From Nocardioides sp. SYSU D00065 (lineage in GTDB: Bacteria; Actinomycetota; Actinomycetes; Propionibacteriales; Nocardioidaceae), in NCBI RefSeq assembly GCF_017916425.1, contig NZ_JAFMSX010000001.1, positions 806,001 through 870,000 on the forward strand: 64,000 bases of DNA, in the 5' to 3' direction. Positions 52,987 to 61,619 of the stretch are shown here, piece by piece. The notes beneath the pieces are model-generated. The model was given only the letters and a program-made list of their open reading frames with translations, did no database searches and had not been told where the DNA came from. The stretch's first letter is position 1. Each line of letters starts with the position of its first letter. Both the position numbers and the translations under genes were made by a program.

Positions 52987-55665
52987 ATGACGGCACGACC
53001 CCGCGTCAGCGCAGCGCTGACGGCACTCGTCGCACTCGTCGCCGTGAGCGTGGGGGCCGCCGGGACGGTCGAGCTCACCGCCCCTGCCGCCGCGGCCGAC
53101 GGCTTCGCGCTCGAGCTGGACCACGGGCACGTCGACGCCTTCACGCTGACGTGGGGCACCGGGCTCGAGCTCGGCCTGCAGGAGGACGTGACCGGTCATC
53201 ACGTGCAGCACGACCCGGAGGACGTGCTGATCACGGTCAAGGACGAGGCGCGGATGACGCTCCCCTCACCGGTGCCGCCGAGTCTCTCGTTCCTCGGCGC
53301 GGCCGGCAGCGACGTGTGGTTCCTGCCCCAGACCCAGGACCCGGACCTGGTCTGGCCGGGGTGGAGCACCGAGCGGATCCCCACCGGAGTCTTCTCCGAC
53401 CCGATGCGCATCCACGTCGACAGCGTCGACGGACCTGGGGAGGTGTTCCTGTGGCAGACCGGTCCGTTCGGCGAGTCGACCTCGGTCCTCGACTCGGGCG
53501 GGTTCCGCCTGCCCGGTCGCATCCAGACCAAGGTCAACGCACACGTCCACGCCAACTGGGCCTTCACCGAGCCCGGCCGCTACACCTTCACGGTCCGCGC
53601 GAGCGGCACCCGCACCACCGGCGACACCGTCCAGAGTGCGTCGCGGACCTACAGCTTTCAGGTCGGCGGGGCCGGTCCCACGGACCCCACGCCGCCCCCC
53701 ACCTCCGATCCCACACCCGACCCCACGCCCGACCCCACGCCCGACCCCACGCCCGACCCCACACCTGACCCCACGCCCGGCCCCGACCCTCAGCCCACTC
53801 CGGGCGGGACGTGGGACGTGCCCAACGGCACGGTCAACGCACGCGGGGCGACGGTCCTCAACGCCGGTCACGTCGACGTGGCCTCCGTGCTCGAGGGCGG
53901 GCAGCTGACCACGCGCATCAAGGACACGACCACCTCGGCCACCGTGTGGCGCGAGCCTGCCCGGACCGTGCTGCAGCTGCTGCCCCGCTCCCGGGCGACG
54001 GTCCCGGCCAACCCGGCGTACGGCTTCCTGGGCGCGCCCGGCGCTTCCTTCTACCAGGTCACCCAGACCCAGCAGCCCGACCTCCTCTGGCCCGGGTGGT
54101 CGACCGAGAGCGTCCCCGCCGCTGCCACCACCGGCGGCGTGCTCTGGTCGCTGGACGACATGTCCGGACCCGGCGAGTTCGCGATCTACGAGACCGACCC
54201 CTTCGGCCGCCCCTCGGTGCTCTTCAACACCCGCGACGGGATCACCCAGGCCGACCGGTTCACGATTCCCAAGAACACCCATGCCCACGGCTCGTGGGCG
54301 TTCAGCGCTCCGGGCCTCTACTGCCTCGCCGGGCAGCGAGTGGCCGAGCTGACCTCGGGCCAGTCGGTCTCGGACCGGTTCGTGCTGGCCGTCGCCGTCG
54401 GCACCGCCGACGTGATGGGCGTCGACCCCGCGCGGTGCGGCGAGCAGGTCGACGTCCAGGCTCCGGCAGTCGCTCCGCCGAAGGCCGACGACGGATCCCG
54501 GGGCGGCAAGGGGTCCAAGGGCTCCAAGGGCTCCAAGGGCGACGAGGACGAGCCGGGCACCGACACCGGCACGGGCAGCGAGGACCAGACCGCGGACTCC
54601 GACAGCACGTCGGCGACCTCCGGCGCATCGACCGGACCCGGCTTCGAGCGCTGCGTGCCGAGCGACACCACGACGGGCGGCGGCACGGGGCCCACGCCCA
54701 CCGCTCCCCCGCTCCCGACCACCCAGCGGCGCAGCACCACGGTGCTGTCCGCAGGGCACATCGACTACGCCTCGCGCATCGTCGACGGGCGGCTGGTCTC
54801 GCAGGTCGGCGACGACACCTCGGGCTCGAAGGTCTACCGCGAGCCGTCGTCGGTCGTGCTCTGGCTCAAGCCCGAGTCGCGGGTCACCCTGCCGTCGGGC
54901 TACGGACAGGTGGGCAGCCCGGGGACCACGGTCTGGCAGGTCCCCCAGACCCAGAACCCGTCCCTGATCTGGCTGGGCTGGAACACCGAGCAGCTCAACG
55001 CCGGCAACGCCCGCGGCACCGTCACCTGGCGCCTGGACCGCGTCCAGGGCCCGGGAACGGTCAAGGTCTACCTCTCCGGGTCCTTCGGCGGTGTCCAGGA
55101 CATGGTGTTCTCGGGTGCGGGCTCGTCCTACTCCATCCCGCTCGGCGTGCACACCCACGCCAACTGGGCCTTCAGCGAGCAGGGGACCTACCGGCTCACC
55201 AGCACCCAGAGCGTCACGCTCGCCGACGGGTCACGCTCCTCCGACACCGAGACCCTGACGATCGCGGTCGGCGACGTCGACCCCACGTCGACCGGCACCA
55301 GCGGCGCCAGCACGGCCGAGACCGGCACCTCCTCCGACACGTCCGGGGCGGACGCGGGCACGGGCTGCGAGCCGGCGTCGGCGACCGTGCCGACCTCCTC
55401 GGGCGGCGACCAGCGTCTCGCCGGCGCCGCGCCCCAGGTGGCTGCTCCCGAGGCGTCGGCCGAGTCGTCCCTCGCCCTCCCGGACGAGGCGGTCGCCGCC
55501 CAGTCGACCGGGACCGGCGCGGTCGCGGCGCCGTCGGCGTCCGACCCGGTGCCGCTGCTCCTCGGCGCCCTCGGCGGCCTGCTGCTGGTGGGCGCCGGCG
55601 GGACCGGGCTGCTGTGGTGGCGCCGGCCCGCATCCCCCACGGGCTCGTGGGAGCCGGCCGCGTGA
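52987..55665 (+). CDS. Wall-associated protein with three choice-of-anchor M repeats (TIGR03773-like)
   Basis: 892 residues. A signal peptide (1-37) is followed by three copies of the roughly 185-residue actinobacterial surface-anchored repeat, at about 40-227, 288-472 and 583-762. Each has HVD or HID near its start, PQTQ or TQTQ, W(P/L)GW(S/N)TE, GPG and an H-x-H-x-x-W-A-F motif. Between them are an Asp-Pro-Thr-Pro linker (228-275) and a Lys-Gly-Ser linker (505-520). A C-terminal helix (855-877) with WWRR ends the chain, without an LPxTG motif. It starts the ABC transporter operon and probably projects its repeats through the wall. Confidence 0.88.
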   Translation: MTARPRVSAALTALVALVAVSVGAAGTVELTAPAAAADGFALELDHGHVDAFTLTWGTGLELGLQEDVTGHHVQHDPEDVLITVKDEARMTLPSPVPPSLSFLGAAGSDVWFLPQTQDPDLVWPGWSTERIPTGVFSDPMRIHVDSVDGPGEVFLWQTGPFGESTSVLDSGGFRLPGRIQTKVNAHVHANWAFTEPGRYTFTVRASGTRTTGDTVQSASRTYSFQVGGAGPTDPTPPPTSDPTPDPTPDPTPDPTPDPTPDPTPGPDPQPTPGGTWDVPNGTVNARGATVLNAGHVDVASVLEGGQLTTRIKDTTTSATVWREPARTVLQLLPRSRATVPANPAYGFLGAPGASFYQVTQTQQPDLLWPGWSTESVPAAATTGGVLWSLDDMSGPGEFAIYETDPFGRPSVLFNTRDGITQADRFTIPKNTHAHGSWAFSAPGLYCLAGQRVAELTSGQSVSDRFVLAVAVGTADVMGVDPARCGEQVDVQAPAVAPPKADDGSRGGKGSKGSKGSKGDEDEPGTDTGTGSEDQTADSDSTSATSGASTGPGFERCVPSDTTTGGGTGPTPTAPPLPTTQRRSTTVLSAGHIDYASRIVDGRLVSQVGDDTSGSKVYREPSSVVLWLKPESRVTLPSGYGQVGSPGTTVWQVPQTQNPSLIWLGWNTEQLNAGNARGTVTWRLDRVQGPGTVKVYLSGSFGGVQDMVFSGAGSSYSIPLGVHTHANWAFSEQGTYRLTSTQSVTLADGSRSSDTETLTIAVGDVDPTSTGTSGASTAETGTSSDTSGADAGTGCEPASATVPTSSGGDQRLAGAAPQVAAPEASAESSLALPDEAVAAQSTGTGAVAAPSASDPVPLLLGALGGLLLVGAGGTGLLWWRRPASPTGSWEPAA
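53706..53789 (+). repeat. 12-bp tandem repeat encoding an Asp-Pro-Thr-Pro linker
   Basis: Six near-identical units of the type CCCACGCCCGAC follow one another inside the wall-protein gene. They encode (DPTP)n between the first and second surface repeats, a typical extended wall-spanning spacer likely to vary in length between strains. Confidence 0.9.
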
Positions 55666-57242
55666 CTCCCACGTCCTCCAGGTCACGCCGGGTCGGCGCG
55701 GCGGGGCTGGTCGCGCTCGCCTGCGCCCTCGTCGCCGGCTGCGCCACCAAGCCGGCGCTCTCCGCGCGGGGCGAGCGGCTCCAGGTCATCACCACGACCG
55801 GGCTCCTCGCCGACCTCGTCTCCCACGTCGGCGGCGACCGGATCGACGTCGCCTCGCTCGTGCCGGACGGGGGCGACCCGCACTCCTACGAGCCCACGCT
55901 GCGCGATGCGCGCAACGTCGTCTACGCCGACGTGGCGTTCTCCAACTACGCGCTCCTCGAGGAGCGCAACGTCATCAAGACCCTCGACGCCAACCTGCCC
56001 GAGGAGGCGGTGAGCGTGTCGCTCGCGGAGGAGTCGGTGAAGTACGCAGCCGAGCTGATCCCGCTCGTGGAGGACGTCAACCTCGACACCGTCTGGCTCG
56101 GCCTGCGCGCCCACGGGGACGAGGGCGAGCTCGGTGCCACCCGGACGTCCGAGGTGCTGCTCTCGGCGACCGGCGCCACCGGCCCGGGTGAGGTGTACGC
56201 CTACCTCACCGGGTCGTTCGGCGACACCGACGTCTACCTCGACTCCTCCGACGGCTTCGATGCCGCCGACGGCTACCGCGACGACACCATGTCGCTGCCC
56301 GCCGACGCCCACACCCATCTGTCCTGGGCCTTCACCGAGCCCGGCGTCTACACCCTCGACCTCACCGCCCGCCTGCAGGTCGACGACACCTCCCGGCCGG
56401 TCGACATCGACGAGCAGACGTTCACCTTCGCCGTCGGCGTCGACCCCGCCGAGGCCGGTGTCGAGGACCCGGTGGTCCTCGAGGAGGGCCACGCCGACCT
56501 CACCGCCGACCTGACGGACGGGGAGCTCGAGGTCACCTACGACCCGGAGGGCGGCGGGCACGCCACCCAGCAGACCCATCCGGCCGACGAGGTCGTGATC
56601 GACGTCCCGGCCAAGGCCCTCGACGAGGTGCCCGCCGGCTCGCAGTTCTCGTTCATCGGCCGCGCCGGCGACGCGGTGTACCAGCTCCCGCAGGCGGTCC
56701 TGGGCAAGCACGTGCACGGGGAGATCGACCCGCACCTGTGGCAGGACGTCCGCAACGCGATGGCGTACGTCCAGCTCATCCGCGACACGCTCATCGCCGC
56801 CGACCCCGAGGGCGCGAGCGACTACGCCGCCAACACCCGCGCGTACGTCGCCGAGCTCGAGGAGGTCGACGACTACGTGCGCGAGACCATCGCGCAGATC
56901 CCGGAGGCCGACCGCCAGCTGGTCACCACCCACGACGCGTTCGGCTATCTCGCGAAGGCCTACGACGTCGAGGTCGCGGGGTTCGTCGCGCCCAACCCGG
57001 CCGTCGAGCCGTCGCTGTCCGACCGGCGCAAGCTGGCCCAGACGATCCGCACGCTCGACGTCCCCGCGGTGTTCCTCGAGCCCAACCTCGTCGCGCGCTC
57101 CTCCACCCTCACCGAGGTCGCCCGTGACGCGGGCATCGCCGTGTGCGACATCTACGGCGACTCCTTCGACGACGAGGTCGCGACCTACGCCCAGATGATG
57201 CGCTTCAACGCCGACAGCCTGCGCCGCTGCCTCACCGACTGA
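55662..57242 (+). CDS. ZnuA-like binding lipoprotein with permuted anchor repeat inserted (TIGR03772-like)
   Basis: 526 residues. The lipobox is LVAGC (Cys27). The N-lobe (35-135) has QVITTTGLLADLV and DPHSYEP (His74). The C-lobe (347-526) has HGEIDPHLW (His358), TTHDAFGY (His424) and GDSF (Asp500). These are the four metal ligands expected of zinc/manganese cluster A-I binding proteins. Between the lobes, residues 139-344 form a choice-of-anchor M unit whose second half (WLGL, GPGEVY, HTHLSWAFTEPG) precedes its first half (VLEEGHADL, FSFIGRAGDAVYQLPQ). The GTG overlaps the previous stop. Zinc is the likeliest ligand. Confidence 0.88.
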   Translation: MTPTSSRSRRVGAAGLVALACALVAGCATKPALSARGERLQVITTTGLLADLVSHVGGDRIDVASLVPDGGDPHSYEPTLRDARNVVYADVAFSNYALLEERNVIKTLDANLPEEAVSVSLAEESVKYAAELIPLVEDVNLDTVWLGLRAHGDEGELGATRTSEVLLSATGATGPGEVYAYLTGSFGDTDVYLDSSDGFDAADGYRDDTMSLPADAHTHLSWAFTEPGVYTLDLTARLQVDDTSRPVDIDEQTFTFAVGVDPAEAGVEDPVVLEEGHADLTADLTDGELEVTYDPEGGGHATQQTHPADEVVIDVPAKALDEVPAGSQFSFIGRAGDAVYQLPQAVLGKHVHGEIDPHLWQDVRNAMAYVQLIRDTLIAADPEGASDYAANTRAYVAELEEVDDYVRETIAQIPEADRQLVTTHDAFGYLAKAYDVEVAGFVAPNPAVEPSLSDRRKLAQTIRTLDVPAVFLEPNLVARSSTLTEVARDAGIAVCDIYGDSFDDEVATYAQMMRFNADSLRRCLTD

Positions 57243-57309
57243 CCCTGCCCGACCGCCCCCTCCCGACCGGCCCGAGCTGATCCTCCGCCGGCAGACCACG
57301 AGAAGAGCC

Positions 57310-58329
57310 ATGACCACCTCGACCCGCCCACGCCGACTGGCAGCCGCCCTCGGCGTCCTCGTCCTGGCCCTGACCGCCGTACCCGCGGCGACGTACGCCG
57401 CCGAAGGTGACCGCGACGGCGACGGGGCCCTCGACCAGAAGCTCGACGACCTCGCGATCGTGCACGGACCACGCGTACTGGAGGCCGGGCACGTCGACAT
57501 GGGCCCGAAGTTCGACGGCGACGACTGGCGCTTCCTCATCCACGACGACGTCTCCAAGGCCGACGCCGACGCGACGAGCGTGTGGCGCTACCCCGACGAG
57601 ACGGTGTTCCGCGTCCTCGACCAGGCGCGGCTGACCCAGCCCGACGACCCGGCCTACGCGTTCACCGGCGCAGCGCCCGGCGACCCCATCTGGGTCGTGC
57701 CGCAGACGCAGAACCCGGAGGTGGTGTGGCTCGGGTGGAACACCCAGGACCCGCGCGTCATGGAGACGATCGACCGGGGCGTCACCCTGTCGCTCAGCGG
57801 CGTCGATGGCCCCGGCACCGTCACCGTCTATCTCCAGTCGGGCTCGTTCGGCGAGCCCGAGGTCCTCTGGGACTCGCGGAAGTCCGGCGAGCAACCCCTG
57901 TGGGTCGACGTGAACACCCACACCCACGCCAACTGGGTCTTCACCGAGCCCGGCGTCTACCTCCTGCGCCTCGAGGCGGAGGCGGACCTCATCGACGGCA
58001 CCACCGTCAGCGACACGCAGTACCTCCGGTTCGCCGTGGGGACCGAGACCTCCACCGACGAGGCGCTCGCCGCGTCGTGGAGCGGACCCGCCGAGCCGGA
58101 AGAGTCGGAGCCGTCGGACGGCGGCGCAGCCGAGCCGGCCGCCGCCGGGTCCGACGACGGCGTGCTCGTCCCGGTCCTGGTCGGCGCGATCATCGTCGTC
58201 GCCCTCGCCCTGATCGCCGGCTTCGCGGTCGCCCTCACCCGCAGCAACCGCGCGCGCAGGCAGGTGCTCGGTGCCCGCGCCGGCGGCCCCGACGGCGGCC
58301 CCGACGGCGGACCGGAGGTGGCCTCATGA
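57310..58329 (+). CDS. Membrane-anchored single choice-of-anchor M repeat protein (TIGR03769)
   Basis: 339 residues. A signal peptide (1-31) leads to one full surface repeat (about 50-245): VLEAGHVDM, WVVPQTQNPEVVWLGWNTQ, DGPGTVTVYL and THTHANWVFTEPGVY. A Ser/Glu/Pro spacer, one membrane helix (about 273-295) and a basic tail (RSNRARRQ) then a Gly-Pro-rich end follow. It lies 67 bases after the binding-protein gene, the only real gap in this operon, and its stop overlaps the ATPase start. It could hold the repeat close to the membrane, next to the transporter. Confidence 0.88.
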   Translation: MTTSTRPRRLAAALGVLVLALTAVPAATYAAEGDRDGDGALDQKLDDLAIVHGPRVLEAGHVDMGPKFDGDDWRFLIHDDVSKADADATSVWRYPDETVFRVLDQARLTQPDDPAYAFTGAAPGDPIWVVPQTQNPEVVWLGWNTQDPRVMETIDRGVTLSLSGVDGPGTVTVYLQSGSFGEPEVLWDSRKSGEQPLWVDVNTHTHANWVFTEPGVYLLRLEAEADLIDGTTVSDTQYLRFAVGTETSTDEALAASWSGPAEPEESEPSDGGAAEPAAAGSDDGVLVPVLVGAIIVVALALIAGFAVALTRSNRARRQVLGARAGGPDGGPDGGPEVAS

Positions 58330-59126
58330 GCGCGACGACGGAACACGGGACCTCCGCGGCTCCTCGCGAGCGTGTGGCGTCGGCGCTGGTCGTCGACGAC
58401 CTCCACGTCGCGCTGGGCGGGCGACCCGTGCTCACCGGCGCCACCCTCCGGGTCGCCGAGGGCGAGCTCCTCGGGCTCATCGGGCCGAACGGCGCCGGCA
58501 AGACCACGCTCCTGCGCACCACGCTGGGTCTCGTGCAGCCGACCGGCGGCGCGATCACCGTGGGCGGCCGCCCGGTCCGCCCGGGCCGGGTGCCGGTCGG
58601 GTACGTGCCGCAGCGCCACGAGTTCGCCTGGGACTTCCCCGTCTCGGTCGCCGGCACCGTGATGACGGGCCTCACCGGGTCGCTCGGCCTGTTCCGGCGC
58701 CCACGCGTGGCCGACTGGGAGGCTGTCGCCGACGCCCTCGAGCGGGTGCAGATGACCGCGTTGGCCGAGCGACCCGTGGGGCAGCTGTCCGGAGGCCAGC
58801 GGCAGCGGGTACTCGTCGCCCGCGCGCTCGCTCTGCGACCCACCGTGCTGCTGCTCGACGAGCCGTTCACCGGCCTGGACCTGCCCACCCAGGAGCTGCT
58901 CGCCGATCTCTTCGCCGGCCTCGCCCACGAGGGCCGAGCCGTGGTGATGACCACCCACGACATCCTCGGCGCGCTCGACATCTGCGACCGCATCGCGCTC
59001 CTCAACCGCACCATCGTCGCCGAGGGCACGCCCGCCCAGCTCGCGGACGACCCGCAGGCGTGGATGGCCGCCTTCGGCGTGGGTCCCGACTCCGCGCTGC
59101 TGCGCGTGCTGAAGGCGGCGGCATGA
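58326..59126 (+). CDS. ABC transporter ATPase, anchored-repeat zinc type
   Basis: 266 residues. Walker A GPNGAGKTT, signature LSGGQRQRV, Walker B VLLLDEPF and the switch His in TTHD identify a ZnuC/MntB-like ATPase. VGYVPQRHEFAWDFPVSV is typical of metal importers of this group. An extension of about 20 residues precedes the usual start. ATGA overlaps join it to the genes on both sides, so stoichiometric expression with the permease is likely. Confidence 0.94.
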   Translation: MSATTEHGTSAAPRERVASALVVDDLHVALGGRPVLTGATLRVAEGELLGLIGPNGAGKTTLLRTTLGLVQPTGGAITVGGRPVRPGRVPVGYVPQRHEFAWDFPVSVAGTVMTGLTGSLGLFRRPRVADWEAVADALERVQMTALAERPVGQLSGGQRQRVLVARALALRPTVLLLDEPFTGLDLPTQELLADLFAGLAHEGRAVVMTTHDILGALDICDRIALLNRTIVAEGTPAQLADDPQAWMAAFGVGPDSALLRVLKAAA

Positions 59127-60025
59127 GTCCCCTGGAGTTCCTCACCGACCTGGTCAACCCCGACCTCGCCTTCCTGCCCAAGGCGCTCGCCGTCGCGGTG
59201 ATGTCGTCGCTGGTCTGCGGCGTCGTCGGCTGCTACGTCGTTCTGCGCGGCATGGCCTTCATCGGCGACGCCGTGGCGCACGCCGTCTTCCCGGGGCTCG
59301 CCGTCGCTTTCGTCGTGTCCGGCAACCTGGTCGTCGGCGGCACCGTGGCGGGCATCATCACCGCCGTCCTGGTCGCCCTGTTCTCCCAGAACCGCCGCCT
59401 CAAGGAGGACTCCGTGATCGGCGTCTTCTTCGCGGCCTCGTTCGCCCTCGGCATCGTGATCATCGCCCAGGCACCGGGGTACGCCGGGTCGCTGCAGCAG
59501 TTCCTCTTCGGCTCCATCGTCGGGATCCCCACCTCCGACCTCTACGTGGTCGGCGTCACCGGCCTCGTCGTGCTCGCAGCGCTGTTCGCGCTGCACAAGG
59601 AGCTCGTGACGATCAGCCTCGACCGCGAGTCCGCGCGAGCGCTGGGCGTGCCGGTCTTCTGGCTGGACCTGGTGCTCTACGTGCTCATCACCCTCGCGGT
59701 GGTCATGTCGGTGCAGACGATCGGCAACATCCTCGTCCTGGCCCTCCTCGTCACTCCCGCCGCGACCGCCCGGCTGCTGACGGACCGCCTGGGCGTGATG
59801 ATGGCGCTCGCTCCGGCGGTCGGCGGGTTCTCCGCCCTGGCCGGGGTCTACGTCTCCTGGTCCTGGGACCTGCCGACCGGCGGGACCATCGTGCTCGTCC
59901 TCACCGCGGCCTTCCTGGGGGCCTTCTTCCTGTCGCCGCGGCAGGGCCTGCTCGCCCGCGTCGCCGCCCGGCGAGCCGAGCGATCGCTGTCGCCGACGCT
60001 CCCAGCCACCGGTGACCCGCGATGA
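59123..60025 (+). CDS. ABC transporter permease, anchored-repeat zinc type (ZnuB-like)
   Basis: 300 residues with eight or nine membrane helices of the ABC-3 (ZnuB/MntC) family: GCYVVLRGMAFIGDAVAHAVFPGLAVAF near the start, containing the conserved GDAxxHxxxPG, then GNILVLALLVTPAATARLLTDRL before the last helices. It forms a homodimeric metal channel with the ATPase. Its start and stop codons overlap neighbouring genes. Confidence 0.94.
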   Translation: MSPLEFLTDLVNPDLAFLPKALAVAVMSSLVCGVVGCYVVLRGMAFIGDAVAHAVFPGLAVAFVVSGNLVVGGTVAGIITAVLVALFSQNRRLKEDSVIGVFFAASFALGIVIIAQAPGYAGSLQQFLFGSIVGIPTSDLYVVGVTGLVVLAALFALHKELVTISLDRESARALGVPVFWLDLVLYVLITLAVVMSVQTIGNILVLALLVTPAATARLLTDRLGVMMALAPAVGGFSALAGVYVSWSWDLPTGGTIVLVLTAAFLGAFFLSPRQGLLARVAARRAERSLSPTLPATGDPR

Positions 60026-60819
60026 GCGGACCGACGTCCCGCCGCTGGCTGGTGCCGGCCCTCGCGATCGTCCTGCTGGTGCTGGGCACCATCGCCGTCA
60101 CGCTCGCCGTCGCCCTCGCCGTGACCCGGGACGAACCCGCCCCGGCCTCGAGCACGGCCGACCCGCGATCCTCGGAGCAGCAGGTCCCCGTCGTGCCGCG
60201 CGACGACCACGTCGGTGCGGCCACGAGCACCGCAAGCGGCGTCGCCGAGCTCGCCGACCCCGCCTGGGTGAGCGCGAGCGCTGCGGCCCTCGACATACCG
60301 CCGCGCGCGCTCGCCGCGTACGCCGGAGCGTCGGTCGCGGTCACCGACACGCACCCCGGCTGCGGGCTCGGCTGGAACACCCTGGCCGCCATCGGGGAGG
60401 TGGAGTCCGAGCACGGCACCATCGGCCGCTCCGTGCTCGACGACGACGGCGACACCGATCCGCCGATCCTCGGGGTGCCCCTCGACGGTGACGGAGTGGC
60501 CGAGATCCCCGACACCGACGACGGGAGCCTGGACCAGGACGCGGAATGGGACCGCGCGGTCGGACCCATGCAGTTCATCCCCTCCACGTGGGAGGAGCAC
60601 GCGACCGACGGCAACGGCGACGGGGTGCCGGACGTGCACAACCTCGACGACGCGGCCCTGACCGCCGCCGCCTATCTGTGCAGCACCGGCACGGACCTCA
60701 CGCAGCCCGACGACTGGACCGCCGCCATCACGTCGTACAACCCCGACGCTGGCTATCACAACCGGGTCGCCGAGGCCGCCACGCGCTACGCGGAGGCTGT
60801 TGCCGGCGGCGGGAACTGA
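60022..60819 (+). CDS. Membrane-anchored lytic transglycosylase
   Basis: 265 residues. An N-terminal membrane helix (about 9-34) and a Ser/Thr-rich stalk lead into an SLT/MltB-like domain (about 80-262). There NTLAAIGEVESEHG gives the candidate catalytic Glu, VGPMQFIPSTWEEH follows and AITSYNPDAGYHNRVAEAA closes it. It cuts glycan strands with formation of anhydromuramic ends. The ATG overlaps the permease stop, so wall cleavage is coupled to the metal-import operon, perhaps to make room for its surface proteins. Confidence 0.85.
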   Translation: MSGPTSRRWLVPALAIVLLVLGTIAVTLAVALAVTRDEPAPASSTADPRSSEQQVPVVPRDDHVGAATSTASGVAELADPAWVSASAAALDIPPRALAAYAGASVAVTDTHPGCGLGWNTLAAIGEVESEHGTIGRSVLDDDGDTDPPILGVPLDGDGVAEIPDTDDGSLDQDAEWDRAVGPMQFIPSTWEEHATDGNGDGVPDVHNLDDAALTAAAYLCSTGTDLTQPDDWTAAITSYNPDAGYHNRVAEAATRYAEAVAGGGN

Positions 60820-60877
60820 TCCGCGGGGTGACGCCCTCCCGCCACGGAATCCGGCGCCGGGCGGGTAGGCCGACCTC

Positions 60878-61219
60878 TCAGGCCGGCGAGCCGGTCTCGG
60901 CGCTGTGGTGCAGCGCGTCGAGGAACACGTGCGCCACGTGGTCGTCGGCGATGCGGTAGACGACGTTGCGCCCGTGGCGCTCGCCCTCGACGAGACCAGC
61001 GTGCTTGAGCCGGGTGAGGTGTTGGGAGACGAGGGGCTGGGAGGCGCCGAGGAACTCGACGAGCTCGGCGACCGTCTGGGGCTGCGAGGTGAGCCGGTGC
61101 ACGATCGCGGCTCTCACGGGAGCAGCGAGCGCGGCGAAGACGTCGGCGACCGGACCGTAGCTGTGGTCGATCGCGACGGCCCCTAGTCCTGGTCGCGCGG
61201 GTTCGTCACCGGGTGTCAC
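60878..61219 (-). CDS. SmtB/ArsR-family metal sensor with a complete alpha-5 zinc site
   Basis: 113 residues from a GTG. The winged helix reads VRAAIVHRLTSQPQTVAELV, LGASQPLVSQHLTRLKHAGLV and RHGRNVVYRIADD. The last helix, DDHVAHVFLDALHHSAE, has Asp-x-His-x10-His-x2-Glu, exactly the spacing of the alpha-5 zinc site of SmtB. It should therefore repress until zinc (or a similar ion) binds. It follows the His-rich gene by 27 bases on the same strand and is convergent with the zinc-import operon. Confidence 0.88.
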   Translation of the reverse strand: MTPGDEPARPGLGAVAIDHSYGPVADVFAALAAPVRAAIVHRLTSQPQTVAELVEFLGASQPLVSQHLTRLKHAGLVEGERHGRNVVYRIADDHVAHVFLDALHHSAETGSPA

Positions 61220-61246
61220 CCCCCGAGCCTCTCACGCGGACGGGGC

Positions 61247-61546
61247 TCAGTGCTCGTCGTAGTGGTCGCCGTGAGCGGCGTGGCGGTGCTCGCCGTGGAG
61301 GAAGTCGACGTGGTCGTCGTGCTGCACGGTGACGTGCCCGCAGTCGTCTCCATGGGTGTGGTCGGAGTGGTCCTCCGCGTCGACGTGCGCGTCCACGTCG
61401 TGCTCGTCGTAGTGGTCCTCGTGCTGGTGGTGGACGTGGCCGTCGTGCAGGTAGTCGGTGTGGTCCGCGTGCCGCACCGCGGCGTGGCCGCAGTCGTCAC
61501 CGTGGACGTGGGTGTGGTCGGCGTGGACGTCGTGGGTGGTGGTCAC
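61247..61546 (-). CDS. Small His/Asp-rich metal-binding protein
   Basis: 99 residues from a GTG, with GAGGAG 6 bases upstream. About a third of the chain is His and Asp. Two halves repeat the same pattern: HTHVHGDDCGH then HADHTDYLHDGHVHHQHEDHYDEH, and HTHGDDCGH then HDDHVDFLHGEHRHAAHGDHYDEH. There is no signal peptide, so it should act in the cytoplasm as a zinc buffer or chaperone. It is cotranscribed with the SmtB-type sensor, which would switch it on when zinc is in excess. Similar proteins occur with SmtB regulators in other actinobacteria. Confidence 0.85.
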   Translation of the reverse strand: MTTTHDVHADHTHVHGDDCGHAAVRHADHTDYLHDGHVHHQHEDHYDEHDVDAHVDAEDHSDHTHGDDCGHVTVQHDDHVDFLHGEHRHAAHGDHYDEH

Positions 61547-61591
61547 GATGGACTCCTCAGAGGGAAGGCGAGGCCGGCGATCGGCATTCAT

Positions 61592-61619
61592 CAACATATT
61601 AGCATGTGCTGATGTGTTG
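61592..61619 (-). promoter_or_regulatory. SmtB-type operator dyad
   Basis: CAACATATTAGCA, then TG, then TGCTGATGTGTTG: the two arms are complementary at 11 of 13 positions. The dyad covers the spacer and -10 region of the promoter for the His-rich/SmtB genes, the place expected for a repressor that binds when metal-free. Confidence 0.8.

Noticed and set aside
52987..55665. LPxTG sortase anchor on the three-repeat wall protein
   Set aside because: The C-terminus has a membrane helix and WWRR but no LPxTG-like pentapeptide could be found before it.
60820..60877. Terminator between the transglycosylase and SmtB-type genes
   Set aside because: CCCGCC and GGCGGG arms can pair, but the stem is short, the loop long and no T run follows. 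It is too weak to call.
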